Origin: Methylibium petroleiphilum PM1
GTDB taxonomy: Bacteria > Pseudomonadota > Gammaproteobacteria > Burkholderiales > Burkholderiaceae_C
Direction of reading: 5' to 3'
DNA length: 64,000 nt
NCBI RefSeq assembly: GCF_000015725.1
Contig: NC_008825.1
Location: 806,001-870,000 of the forward strand
The notes below the pieces were generated by a model. The model ran no database searches and was not told the DNA's origin. It saw only the letters and a list, made by a program, of their open reading frames with translations. Position 1 is the stretch's first letter, and every line of letters starts with the position of its first letter. The position numbers and the translations under genes are program-made. Below, piece after piece: positions 34,987 through 45,847 of the stretch.

Positions 34987-36516
34987 ATGCTCCGTCTCGA
35001 ACTCCTCGGCATCAGCAAGCAGTACCCGGCCGTCAAGGCCAACGACGGCGTGAGCCTGCGCGTCGCGCCGGGCCAGATCCATGCGGTGCTGGGGGAGAAC
35101 GGTGCGGGGAAGTCGACGCTGATGAAGATCATCTACGGCGCGGTGCGGCCCGACGCCGGCGAGATGGTCTGGGACGGGCGGCAAGTGCAGATCGCGAGCC
35201 CGGCGCAGGCGCGCCAGCTCGGCATCAGCATGGTCTATCAGCACTTCAGCCTGTTCGACACCCTGACAGCGGCCGAGAACGTGTGGCTCGGCCTCGACAA
35301 GAGCCTGTCACTTGCCGAGGTGACGGTGCGCATCGTGCAGGTCGCCAAGGTCTACGGACTCGAGGTCGACCCGCAGCGGCCGGTGCATTCGCTGTCGGTC
35401 GGCGAGCGCCAGCGCGTCGAGATCGTGCGCGCGCTGCTCACCGATCCCAAGTTGCTGATCCTTGACGAGCCGACCTCGGTGCTGACGCCACAGGCCGTCG
35501 AGACGCTGTTCGTCACGCTGCGCCAGCTGGCCGAGCGCGGCTGCTCCATCCTCTACATCAGCCACAAGCTCGACGAGATCCGCGCGCTGTGTCACCACTG
35601 CACGGTGCTGCGCGGCGGCAAGGTCACCGGCGAGGTCGATCCGCGCACGGTCGGCAATGCCGACCTGTCGCGACTGATGATCGGCGCCGAGCCGCCGAAG
35701 CTGCAGCACATCCAGGCCCGACTCGGCGACGTGGCGCTGCAGGTGAGCGGCCTGACGCTCGCGAAGCAGTCGCCGTTCGGCACCGACCTGAAGGACATCG
35801 GTTTCGAGGTGAAGGCCGGCGAGATCGTCGGCGTGGCTGGCGTCTCGGGCAACGGCCAGCAGGAACTGATGGCTGCGCTGTCGGGCGAGGATCCGCGCGC
35901 GCCGCTCGGCGCGGTGAAATTGTTCGGGCACGACATCGGCCGGCAGCCGCCGCGCGCCCGCCGCGCGCTGGGGCTGCACTTCGTGCCCGAGGAGCGGCTG
36001 GGGCGCGGCGCGGTGCCGACGCTGTCGCTCGCGGCGAACACGCTGCTGACGCGCACCGAGGCGGTGGGCCGCGGCGGCTGGCTGCACATGGCCCGGGTGC
36101 ATCGGCTCGCCGAGTCGCTGATCCGTACCTACAACGTCAAGGCCGGAGGGCCGAAGGCGGCCGCGAAGAGCCTGTCGGGCGGCAACCTGCAGAAGTTCAT
36201 CGTCGGCCGCGAGATCGACGCGCGGCCGAAGCTGCTGATCGTCTCGCAGCCGACCTGGGGTGTCGACGTCGGTGCGGCGGCACAGATCCGTGGCGCGCTG
36301 CTGAAGCTGCGCGACGAGGGCTGCGCGGTGCTGGTGGTCAGCGAGGAGCTCGACGAGCTGTTCGAGATCAGCGACCGCCTGCTGGTCATCGCGCAGGGCC
36401 GCCTGAGCCCGAGCGTTGCGACGATGCGGACCACGGTCGAGCTGATCGGTGAGTGGATGAGCGGGCTGTGGCCGAAGGCCGATACCGCCAACGGCGAGGC
36501 GCTGCACCATGCTTAA
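34987..36516 (+). CDS. ABC transporter ATPase, nucleoside (BMP) type, duplicated domain
   Basis: This 509-residue protein has two ABC domains. The first has Walker A GENGAGKSTL and LSVGERQRVEIVRAL. The second has a degenerate Walker A (GVSGNGQQEL), LSGGNLQKFIVGRE and SQPTWGVDVGAAAQI in place of Walker B DEPT. This is the layout of purine-nucleoside and ribose-type importers (YufO/NupA class). It overlaps the following permease by eight bases. Confidence 0.93.
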   Translation: MLRLELLGISKQYPAVKANDGVSLRVAPGQIHAVLGENGAGKSTLMKIIYGAVRPDAGEMVWDGRQVQIASPAQARQLGISMVYQHFSLFDTLTAAENVWLGLDKSLSLAEVTVRIVQVAKVYGLEVDPQRPVHSLSVGERQRVEIVRALLTDPKLLILDEPTSVLTPQAVETLFVTLRQLAERGCSILYISHKLDEIRALCHHCTVLRGGKVTGEVDPRTVGNADLSRLMIGAEPPKLQHIQARLGDVALQVSGLTLAKQSPFGTDLKDIGFEVKAGEIVGVAGVSGNGQQELMAALSGEDPRAPLGAVKLFGHDIGRQPPRARRALGLHFVPEERLGRGAVPTLSLAANTLLTRTEAVGRGGWLHMARVHRLAESLIRTYNVKAGGPKAAAKSLSGGNLQKFIVGREIDARPKLLIVSQPTWGVDVGAAAQIRGALLKLRDEGCAVLVVSEELDELFEISDRLLVIAQGRLSPSVATMRTTVELIGEWMSGLWPKADTANGEALHHA

Positions 36517-37672
36517 GCTCGAGGCCCGCGCCCAGCCCTCGCAGGCGATGTCGCTGGCGTCGCCGCTGATCGCGCTGGCGTTGACGGTGCTGCTGGCCAG
36601 CCTGCTGTTCGTCGCGCTCGGCAAGGACCCGCTGAAGGGCCTGGGCATCTTCTTCCTCGAGCCGCTCAACGGCATGCGCTCGGTGTCGGAGGTGCTGTTG
36701 AAGGCCACGCCGCTGATCCTGTGCGCGCTGGGTCTCGCGGTCTGCTACCGCTCGAACGTCTGGAACATCGGTGCCGAAGGGCAGTTCCTGCTCGGCGCCA
36801 TCGCCGGCGGCGGGGTTGCACTGTGGCTCACCAACCTGGGTGTCAGCGGCATGCGCGGCCTGTATTCGCCGCTGGTGCTGCTGGCCGGCGTGGTGGGCGG
36901 CATGGCCTGGGCCGCCCTCACCGCGATGCTGCGCGATCGCTTCAACGCCAGCGAGATCCTGGTGAGCCTGATGCTGGTCTACGTGGCCCAGCAACTGCTG
37001 AACTACCTGGTGTTCGTGCCCTGGAAGGACCCGGGCGGCTTCAATTTCCCGCAGACGAAGACCTTCGACGCGTCGACCTGGCTGCCGACGCTGCTGCCGG
37101 GCTCGCGGCTGCACTGGGGTTTCGTGCTGGCGCTGGTGATGGTGGCGCTGTTCTGGGTCTTCCTGTTCCGCTCCTGGCGCGGCTACCAACTGCAGGTCGG
37201 CGGCCTGGCGCCGGCAGCGGCGCGCTATGCCGGCTTCTCGGCGCGCGCTTCGCTGTGGACCGCGCTGCTGATGTCGGGCGGCATGGCCGGCCTGGCCGGG
37301 GCCATGGAGGCGGCCGGGCCGCTGCGCCAACTGACGCCGCATGTCTCCACCGGCTATGGCTTCACCGCGATCATCGTCTGCTTCGTCGGCCGCCTGCATC
37401 CGCTGGGCATCGTGTTCTCCGGCGTGCTGCTGTCGATGCTGCTGATTGGCGGCGAGCTCGGCCAGTCGCGCTTGGGCCTGCCGAACGCGCTGACCGGCGT
37501 GTTCCAGGGTCTGCTGCTGTTCCTCCTGCTGGCCTGCGACACGCTGATCCACTATCGCTTGAAATGGACTCCCCCCGTTGCGGCTGCGCCGCTCCCCCCC
37601 GGGGGGGAGCCGCTGGCGGGCCGGCGAAGCCGGACCCGCGGCGGCCACTCGGTCGAGGAATCGGCGCCATGA
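36509..37672 (+). CDS. ABC transporter permease, nucleoside type (YufP-like)
   Basis: This 387-residue membrane protein has about ten hydrophobic segments and the family blocks NVWNIGAEGQFLLGAI and GPLRQLTPHVSTGYGFTAI. The last ~30 residues (from about PPVAAAPLPPGGEPL) are not permease-like; they are translated from a GC-rich palindromic repeat (37571-37660). Its stop overlaps the ATG of the second permease. It forms the import channel with the next gene. Confidence 0.92.
   Translation: MLKLEARAQPSQAMSLASPLIALALTVLLASLLFVALGKDPLKGLGIFFLEPLNGMRSVSEVLLKATPLILCALGLAVCYRSNVWNIGAEGQFLLGAIAGGGVALWLTNLGVSGMRGLYSPLVLLAGVVGGMAWAALTAMLRDRFNASEILVSLMLVYVAQQLLNYLVFVPWKDPGGFNFPQTKTFDASTWLPTLLPGSRLHWGFVLALVMVALFWVFLFRSWRGYQLQVGGLAPAAARYAGFSARASLWTALLMSGGMAGLAGAMEAAGPLRQLTPHVSTGYGFTAIIVCFVGRLHPLGIVFSGVLLSMLLIGGELGQSRLGLPNALTGVFQGLLLFLLLACDTLIHYRLKWTPPVAAAPLPPGGEPLAGRRSRTRGGHSVEESAP
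37571..37660. repeat. GC-rich palindromic repeat forming the permease C-terminus
   Basis: This stretch has runs of C and G with a perfect 18-bp palindrome (37592-37609: CTC6 followed by G7AG, centre 37600/37601) and a second short stem (CCGGCGAAGCCGG). It lies at the very end of the upstream permease gene and gives that protein a Pro/Gly/Arg-rich tail. It looks like an intergenic hairpin element that has been read through. Confidence 0.5.
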
Positions 37673-38589
37673 ACGAAGCCGCGCTGCTGATCGCCGCGAC
37701 GCTGGCCTCGGGCACGCCGCTGGCCATCGCCGGGTTGGGCCTGTTGCTGAACGAGAAGGCCGGCGTGCTGAACCTCGGCGCCGAGGGGATGATGCTGGTC
37801 GCCGCGATCGCCGGCTTCGCCGCCGCGCTGTACACCGGCAGCGACACGCTGGCCTTCGCCGCCGGCGCGCTGGCCGGCATGGCGATGGCGGCGCTGTTCG
37901 CGCTGCTCGTGATCGGCCTCAACACCAACCAGTACGCCACGGGCCTGGCGCTGAGCCTGTTCGGTGCGGGCTTCTCGGCCTTCGTCGGCGTCGATCTGGT
38001 GGGCAAGAAGCTGGCCGATCGCGCGCCGTTCGAGGTTCCGCTGCTGGCCGACATCCCCTTCTTCGGGCCGGCGCTGTTCCGCCAGCACCCGATGGTCTAC
38101 CTGGCGATCGCGGCGGTCGCGGCGCTGGCCTGGTTCCTGTACCGCAGCCGCGCCGGCCTGGTGCTGCGCGCGGTGGGCGAGTCGCCCGAGTCCGCCCATG
38201 CGCTGGGCTACCCGGTGCGCACGATCCGCTTCGCCGCGGTGGTGGCCGGCGGCGCGTTGTGCGGCGTGGCCGGCGCCTTCCTGTCGGTGGTGTACGCGCC
38301 GTTGTGGGTCGAGGGCCTGGTAGCCGGGCGCGGCTGGATCGCGCTGGCGCTCACCACCTTCGCCACCTGGCGACCGGCACGTGTCTTGCTCGGTGCCTAC
38401 CTGTTCGGCGGCGTGACGATGCTGCAGTTCGCGCTGCAGGGCGCGGGCGTGGAGGTGTCGAGCCAGCTGCTGTCGATGCTGCCCTACATCGCCACGATCG
38501 TCGTGCTCGCCCTCATCTCGCGCAACCCGCTGTGGATCCGCATCAACATGCCCGCGTCGCTCGGCAAGCCTTTCCATCCCGGTTCGTGA
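37669..38589 (+). CDS. ABC transporter permease, nucleoside type (YufQ-like)
   Basis: This 306-residue membrane protein carries LNEKAGVLNLGAEGMMLVAA, YRSRAGLVLRAVGESPESAHALG and YAPLWVEGLVAGRGWIALAL, all standard for the second permease of BMP-type importers. The ATG at 37669 overlaps the previous stop (ATGA). The lipoprotein receptor follows. Confidence 0.94.
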   Translation: MNEAALLIAATLASGTPLAIAGLGLLLNEKAGVLNLGAEGMMLVAAIAGFAAALYTGSDTLAFAAGALAGMAMAALFALLVIGLNTNQYATGLALSLFGAGFSAFVGVDLVGKKLADRAPFEVPLLADIPFFGPALFRQHPMVYLAIAAVAALAWFLYRSRAGLVLRAVGESPESAHALGYPVRTIRFAAVVAGGALCGVAGAFLSVVYAPLWVEGLVAGRGWIALALTTFATWRPARVLLGAYLFGGVTMLQFALQGAGVEVSSQLLSMLPYIATIVVLALISRNPLWIRINMPASLGKPFHPGS

Positions 38590-38644
38590 CGGGCAGGACG
38601 GCCGGTCCCTTTCTTTCTTCATCCTTCGCCTCACAGGAGTCAAC

Positions 38645-39802
38645 ATGAACCTACCGAGCCAGCGCCGCGCGCTGCTGAAACTGGCGGCACTGTCGTCCCT
38701 CGCGGCGAGCGCGGCGCTGATGGGTTGCGGCAAGAAGGAGGAGCCGGCCCCGGCACCTGCCCCGGCTGCAGCGCCCGCCGCCGCTCCGGCCGCCGAGCCG
38801 CTGAAGGCCGCGTGGGTCTATGTCGGCCCGGTCGGTGACGCAGGCTGGACCTACGCCCATGACCAGGGCCGCAAGGCGGTCGAGGCGGAATACGGCGACA
38901 AGGTCAAGACGACCTTCGTCGAGAAGGTGCCGGAGGGCGCCGACGCAGAGCGCGTGATCCGCGACCTGGCGGTGCAGGGCAACAAGATCATCTTCGCCAC
39001 CTCGTTCGGCTACATGGAGCCGATGCTGAAGGTGGCAGGCGAGTTCCCGGACGTGAAGTTCGAGCATGCCACCGGCTACAAGACGGCGCCCAACATGCGC
39101 ATCTACGATGCCAAGTTCTATGAAGACGCCTATGTGGCCGGCATCATCGCCGGCACGATGAGCAAGAGCGGCACGATCGGCTTCGTGGGCTCCTTCCCGA
39201 TCCCCGAAGTGCTGCGCAACATCAACGCCTACACGCTGGGCGCGCAGAGCGTGAACCCGACGATCAAGACCAAGGTGGTGTGGGTCAGCACCTGGTTCGA
39301 CCCGCCGAAGGAAGGCGAGGCCGCGCAGTCGCTGATCAACGGCGGCGCCGACGTGCTGTTGCAGAACACCGACTCCTCGGCCGTGCTGCAGACGGCCGAG
39401 AAGAACGGCAAGTACGCCTTCGGCTGGGACAGCGACATGAGCGCCTTCGCGCCCAAGGCCCACCTGGCGAGCTGCATCGTCGACTGGGGCGGCTACTACA
39501 AGAAGGCCGTCAAGGACGTGATCGACGGCAGCTGGAAGACCGAGCGCACCGTTTGGGGCGTCAAGGAAGGTCAGAACGACCTGATCAAGATTGCCGACGT
39601 GGTGCCCGAGGACACCAAGAAGAAGGTCGACGAGGCGAAGGCCGGCATGAAGGCTGGGACCTTCGAGGTCTTCACCGGCCCGATCCTTGCCAACGACGGC
39701 AAGGAGGTGCTGGCCAAGGGCGTCGCCGCTGACCAGGCATGGAAGGACAAGATCGACTTCTACGTCAAGGGCGTCGAGGGCAAGATACCGTCGGCCAAGT
39801 AG
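38645..39802 (+). CDS. BMP-family substrate-binding lipoprotein (purine nucleoside)
   Basis: This 385-residue receptor has a lipoprotein signal: RRALLKLAALSSLAASAALMGC, with lipobox LMGC and lipidated Cys28; the double Arg could also direct Tat export. An Ala/Pro linker follows, then the BMP domain (WVYVGPVGDAGWTYAHDQGR, FATSFGYMEPM, GTIGFVGSFPIPEVLRNINA). It delivers nucleosides or bases to the two permeases. Spacing and direction make it the fourth gene of the transporter operon. Confidence 0.94.
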   Translation: MNLPSQRRALLKLAALSSLAASAALMGCGKKEEPAPAPAPAAAPAAAPAAEPLKAAWVYVGPVGDAGWTYAHDQGRKAVEAEYGDKVKTTFVEKVPEGADAERVIRDLAVQGNKIIFATSFGYMEPMLKVAGEFPDVKFEHATGYKTAPNMRIYDAKFYEDAYVAGIIAGTMSKSGTIGFVGSFPIPEVLRNINAYTLGAQSVNPTIKTKVVWVSTWFDPPKEGEAAQSLINGGADVLLQNTDSSAVLQTAEKNGKYAFGWDSDMSAFAPKAHLASCIVDWGGYYKKAVKDVIDGSWKTERTVWGVKEGQNDLIKIADVVPEDTKKKVDEAKAGMKAGTFEVFTGPILANDGKEVLAKGVAADQAWKDKIDFYVKGVEGKIPSAK

Positions 39803-39876
39803 GCGGCGCGGCCCGCGGTCCCACACCCGCGCCGCAGGTGGCGTCCTGCGCCTGGAGTCTGGAGCGAGGGAGCGCG

Positions 39877-40872
39877 ATGAACGACGAGCATCGCTGGTGG
39901 TATCCGGTCGCCACCGCTGCCGACCTGGGCGCCGGCCCGCTGCCGGCGGCGCTGTTCGGTGAGGACCTGGTGCTGTGGCGCGACGAAGCCGGCACGCCGC
40001 ACGCCTTCACGGATCGCTGCCCGCACCGCGGCACGCGGCTCTCGCTCGGCGCGGTGCGCGTCGTCGACGGCCGGGCGCAGCTCGAGTGTCCGTACCACGG
40101 CTGGCGCTTCGACGGCGGCGGGCGCTGTCTGCGCATCCCGGCGCTGCCCGACTTCACGCCGGCGACTGGCCATGCGGCGCGGGCCCATCCGCTGCGCGAG
40201 GCGCATGGCCTGCTGTGGGTCGTGCTCGGCGGTGATGCCAACCTGGAGACCGTCGCCACGGCCTGCCTGCCCGACCCGGGGCCGGTACCGGGCCGTGCCG
40301 TCGTCTGCGGTCACTACGACGTGGGCACATCGGCGCCGCGGGTGGTGGAGAACTTCCTCGACACCTCGCACTTCGCCTTCGTGCATGAAGGCTGGCTCGG
40401 CGACCGCGACCACACCGAAGTGCCGATCTACGACGTGGTGCCCGACGCCAACGGCGCGCCTGGCGTGCCGCACTACCGTGCGTGGCAGCCGCAGGCCAGC
40501 GCGCAGTCGGCCGGCGGCGCCTGGGTCGACTACCGCTACCAGGTGCTGTCTCCCTGCAGCGCCTTGCTGGTCAAGCAGGCCGGCGACGACGCGCAGACGA
40601 CGCAGGAGGCCTATGCGTTATGGGTTGCGCCGCTGGAACCTGAGCGCAGCCGCGTGTGGTTCACGCTGTTCACCTGCGATACCGCCACGCCCGACGAGAC
40701 GCTGCGCGCCTTCCAGCACGGCATCTTCACGCAGGACCAGCCGGTGCTCGAATCGCAGCGGCCGCGCCGGCTGCCGCTGAGCGGCAGCGAGGCGCACTGC
40801 GCGGCCGATCGCCTGAGCACCGCCTACCGGCGCTACCTGCAGGCGCAGGGCCACACCTACGGCACCTGCTGA
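39877..40872 (+). CDS. Rieske non-heme iron oxygenase, alpha subunit, unknown substrate
   Basis: This 331-residue protein has a Rieske 2Fe-2S site (DRCPHRGTRLS and CPYHGWRF) near residues 45-90 and a mononuclear iron site (VENFLDTSHFAFVHEG). The pattern is that of single-component-type demethylases and hydroxylases such as vanillate or methylxanthine N-demethylases (~350 aa). No reductase gene is adjacent. It lies between the nucleoside importer and adenine deaminase, so a purine substrate is tempting. That is inference only. Confidence 0.85.
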   Translation: MNDEHRWWYPVATAADLGAGPLPAALFGEDLVLWRDEAGTPHAFTDRCPHRGTRLSLGAVRVVDGRAQLECPYHGWRFDGGGRCLRIPALPDFTPATGHAARAHPLREAHGLLWVVLGGDANLETVATACLPDPGPVPGRAVVCGHYDVGTSAPRVVENFLDTSHFAFVHEGWLGDRDHTEVPIYDVVPDANGAPGVPHYRAWQPQASAQSAGGAWVDYRYQVLSPCSALLVKQAGDDAQTTQEAYALWVAPLEPERSRVWFTLFTCDTATPDETLRAFQHGIFTQDQPVLESQRPRRLPLSGSEAHCAADRLSTAYRRYLQAQGHTYGTC

Positions 40873-40963
40873 GGCGAGCGAGACCGCGGGCCGGCGAGCG
40901 GCGTGGCGTGCCAAGATGCTCCTCGCGTCGCCGGTGCGCGAGGGCGACGACGAGGTGCGCACG

Positions 40964-42765
<1,802 letters not shown>

Positions 42766-42794
42766 AGGAAGCCGCCTGTTGAGTGTTGGCGCGG

Positions 42795-43070
42795 GCGCCG
42801 CGCCGGTCCGCTGTGTTGCGTTCATGTCCTCCGTCCCGGACTCCGTCCGGGCCTCCCCCTTTACTTCACTCCACACAGCGGCCCGTCACGGCGCTTCGAT
42901 GCACCGTGGACTGCGGGGCTTGAAGACCTTCGCACGACACGGTGGTGCGTGCGACCAGGGCGTCGGGTGAATGGCGAAGCGAAGTAAAGGAGGAGAGTCC
43001 GGCCCGTCGGGCTGGGCTCGGGGGACATGAGCGGAGCCGTTTACCCGGCGGCCTGGTCGGCAGCGCTCGG
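42795..43070. repeat. 276-bp double-hairpin intergenic repeat, copy B
   Basis: This is homologous to 26162-26441 along its length and lies between adenine deaminase and the FtsX-family permease. The paired arms are 42817-42833 with 43019-43035, and 42852-42872 with 42976-42995. The right outer stem is 42953-42959 with 43052-43058. Several positions that differ from copy A change on both sides of a stem. The small hairpins between arms have unrelated sequence but still pair. The rest of the gap (43071-43193) shows nothing I can assign. Confidence 0.85.
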
Positions 43071-43193
43071 TCCAAGCGAGCGCAGGCAAGCGCTTTGCCC
43101 CATGCCCTCCCAAAGCCCCGCGCGGCACTTGCAGTGGTCGCTGCGCTACCGTGCAGCCTTTGCTGACATGCTCCCGCCGCACCTGTCTCACCG

Positions 43194-45764
43194 ATGAACG
43201 CGCCCGCTCCGACCCCGCCGACCCTGTGGACCCTGGCACGCCGGCAGCTCGTGCGCGACTTCCGCGCCGGTGAACTGCGGCTGCTGATCGTCGCGGTGAT
43301 GCTGGCGGTGGCCGCGCTCACCGCGGTCGGCTTCTTCGCCGACCGGCTGAATCAGGGCCTGGCGCGCGACGCGCGCTCGCTGCTCGGCGGTGACGCCATC
43401 GTCGCGAGCGACCAGCCGGCGCCGTCGGGCCTGACCGAGCGGGCCCGTGCCGACGGGCTGGTGGTTGCCAACACCGTGAGCTTCCCCAGCATGGGCCGCG
43501 CGCCGGACGCGCAGGGCGGGGCCTCGCGCCTGGTGGCCGTCAAGGCGGCCAGCGACGGCTATCCGCTGCGCGGCCAGCTGAAGATCGCCGATGCGCCGGG
43601 TGCCCCCGAGCGCCGGGCCACGGGCGTGCCGGCCCCAGGCAGTGTGTGGGTCGACGCGGCCATCCTCGACTCGCTGAACCTGAAGCCCGGCGATCCGCTG
43701 CTGCTCGGCGACGCCAGCCTCACGATCGCGGCCGTCATCACCCTCGAGCCTGACCGCGGGGCCGGCTTCATGAGTTTCGCGCCGCGCGCGCTGCTGAACA
43801 TCGCCGACCTGCCGGCCACCGGACTGGTGCAGCCGGCCAGCCGCGTGACCTATCGGCTGGCGCTGGCCGGGCAGGGACCGGGCGGCGATGCGGCGGTGCG
43901 CGGCTACGTGGCCTGGGCCGAGACCGAGGCCAAGGCGCAGGGCTGGCGCGGGTTGCGCATCGAGTCGCTCGACAGCGGTCGCCCGGAGATGCGCCAGACG
44001 CTGGACCGCGCCGCCAAGTTCCTGAACCTCGTCGCGCTGCTGGCCGCGCTGCTGGCCGCGGTGGCGGTGGGCATCGCCGCGCGCGACTTCGCCGGTCGCC
44101 ACCTCGACGACTGCGCGATGCTGCGCGTGCTGGGCCAGCCGCAGCGCCGCATCGCCGGGGCCTATACCGTGGAGTTCGCGGTGGTGGGGCTGATCGCCAG
44201 CGCGCTGGGCGTGCTGCTCGGCCTGGTGGTGCACTTCGTGTTCGTCGCATTGCTGGCCGGGCTGGTGGATTCGGCGCTGCCGGCGCCCAGCGTGTGGCCG
44301 GCGCTGTTCGGCCTGGGTGTGGGACTCACGCTGCTGCTCGGCTTCGGGCTGCCGCCGGTGCTGCAGCTCGCGCAGGTGCCGCCGCTGCGGGTGATCCGGC
44401 GCGACCTCGGCGAGCTGCGGCCGGCGTCGGTCGGCGTGCTGCTGGCCGGCTTTGCGGGCTTCTCGGCGCTGCTGCTGGCGGTGGCCTCGGACCTGAAGCT
44501 CGGGCTCATCACGGTGGGCGGCTTCGCGGTCGCGATCGCGGTGTTCGCGCTGATGTCGTGGCTGGCGGTGCAGGCGCTGCGGCGCGCGGTGCCGTCGTCG
44601 GCCGCCGGTGCGCCGCGCTGGCTGGTGCTGGCGACACGCCAGGTCGCGGCGCGGCCCGGTTTCGCGGTGCTGCAGGTCAGCGCGCTCAGCGTCGGTCTGC
44701 TGGCGCTGGTGCTGCTGGTGCTGCTGCGCACCGACCTGATCAGCAGCTGGCGCCAGGCCACGCCGCCCGACGCGCCGAACCGCTTCGTCATCAATGTGCA
44801 GCCCGAGCAGGGCGAGGCCTTCCAGCAGCAGCTGCGCGACGGCGGCGTGAAGACCTACGACTGGTACCCGATGATCCGCGGCCGCCTCGTCGCGGTGAAC
44901 GGCAAGCCGGTCAAGCCCGAGGACTACGCCGAGGACCGCGCGCAGCGCCTCGTCGAGCGCGAGTTCAATCTCAGCCACGACGCGCGGCTGCCGGGCCACA
45001 ACCAGGTCGTCGCGGGGCGCTGGACGGCCGACGAGGCCGGCGCGATCAGCGTCGAGGAAGGGCTGGCGGCGACGCTGGGCGTGAAGCTCGGCGACACGCT
45101 GCGCTTCGACATCGCCGGCGTGCAGCAGGAAGGGCGCATCACCAGCCTGCGCAAGGTCGACTGGGGCTCGATGCGGGTCAACTTCTTCGTGCTGTTCCCG
45201 ACCGCCGACCTGCCCGAGGAGCTGCCGGCCACCTACATCGCGGCGTTCCGCGCACCCCCGGCCCAGCCGGGCGCGCCGGGCTTCGACAACGCGCTGTCGC
45301 GGGCCTTCCCGAACATCACCAACGTGGACGTGTCGGCCTCGATCGCCCAGGTGCAGCGCGTGCTCGACCAGGTGATCCGCGCGGTGGAGTTCCTGTTCGG
45401 CTTCACGCTGGCGACCGGCCTGGTGGTGCTGTTCGCGGCGGTCACGGCCACGCGCGAGCAGCGCGCCCGCGAGTTCGCGGTGATGCGCGCGCTCGGCGCC
45501 GGCGGCGCGCTGCTGGCGCGCGTGCAGCGCGCCGAGCTGTTGGGGGTGGGCGCACTGGCCGGCGTGCTGGCTTCGGTGGCCGCGCTGGCGGTCGGCTGGG
45601 CGCTGGCGCGCTATGCCTTCGAGTTCACCTGGAGCGCACCGCTGTGGGTGCCGCTGGCCGGCGGCGCGGCCGGTGCGCTGCTGGCACTGGCGGCCGGCTG
45701 GTGGGGCCTGCGCGAGGTGCTGACACGGCCGGTGGTCGAGACGCTGCGTCGCGCGGCGCAGTAG
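43194..45764 (+). CDS. FtsX-family ABC permease (YbbP-like), large
   Basis: This 856-residue membrane protein has an N-terminal segment (~28-48), a large periplasmic region, and FtsX permease domains at ~260-400 and near the C-terminus (LFAAVTATREQRAREFAVMRALG). This two-FtsX layout is that of YbbP and LolCE-like proteins that work with a small ATPase in lipid or envelope transport. No ATPase gene is next to it in this window. It begins 125 bp after repeat copy B. Confidence 0.88.
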   Translation: MNAPAPTPPTLWTLARRQLVRDFRAGELRLLIVAVMLAVAALTAVGFFADRLNQGLARDARSLLGGDAIVASDQPAPSGLTERARADGLVVANTVSFPSMGRAPDAQGGASRLVAVKAASDGYPLRGQLKIADAPGAPERRATGVPAPGSVWVDAAILDSLNLKPGDPLLLGDASLTIAAVITLEPDRGAGFMSFAPRALLNIADLPATGLVQPASRVTYRLALAGQGPGGDAAVRGYVAWAETEAKAQGWRGLRIESLDSGRPEMRQTLDRAAKFLNLVALLAALLAAVAVGIAARDFAGRHLDDCAMLRVLGQPQRRIAGAYTVEFAVVGLIASALGVLLGLVVHFVFVALLAGLVDSALPAPSVWPALFGLGVGLTLLLGFGLPPVLQLAQVPPLRVIRRDLGELRPASVGVLLAGFAGFSALLLAVASDLKLGLITVGGFAVAIAVFALMSWLAVQALRRAVPSSAAGAPRWLVLATRQVAARPGFAVLQVSALSVGLLALVLLVLLRTDLISSWRQATPPDAPNRFVINVQPEQGEAFQQQLRDGGVKTYDWYPMIRGRLVAVNGKPVKPEDYAEDRAQRLVEREFNLSHDARLPGHNQVVAGRWTADEAGAISVEEGLAATLGVKLGDTLRFDIAGVQQEGRITSLRKVDWGSMRVNFFVLFPTADLPEELPATYIAAFRAPPAQPGAPGFDNALSRAFPNITNVDVSASIAQVQRVLDQVIRAVEFLFGFTLATGLVVLFAAVTATREQRAREFAVMRALGAGGALLARVQRAELLGVGALAGVLASVAALAVGWALARYAFEFTWSAPLWVPLAGGAAGALLALAAGWWGLREVLTRPVVETLRRAAQ

Positions 45765-45847
45765 CGGGGAGTGCGTGGGGCTTCGCCTGACGAATGCGGC
45801 CATCCCGTCTTGGCGTGCGCTGTTGAGGAACGGCCATCTGGCGTTGA

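Noticed and set aside
42795-43070. Short ORFs starting inside repeat copy B at GGACATG, with AGGAGG-like sequence upstream, possible leader peptides
   Set aside because: In copy A the same position reads GACACG without an ATG, so the start is not conserved and the pattern is better explained by the repeat structure.
43188-45803. An 871-codon open frame opposite the FtsX-family permease
   Set aside because: Low-complexity antisense shadow; the plus strand encodes a recognisable permease.
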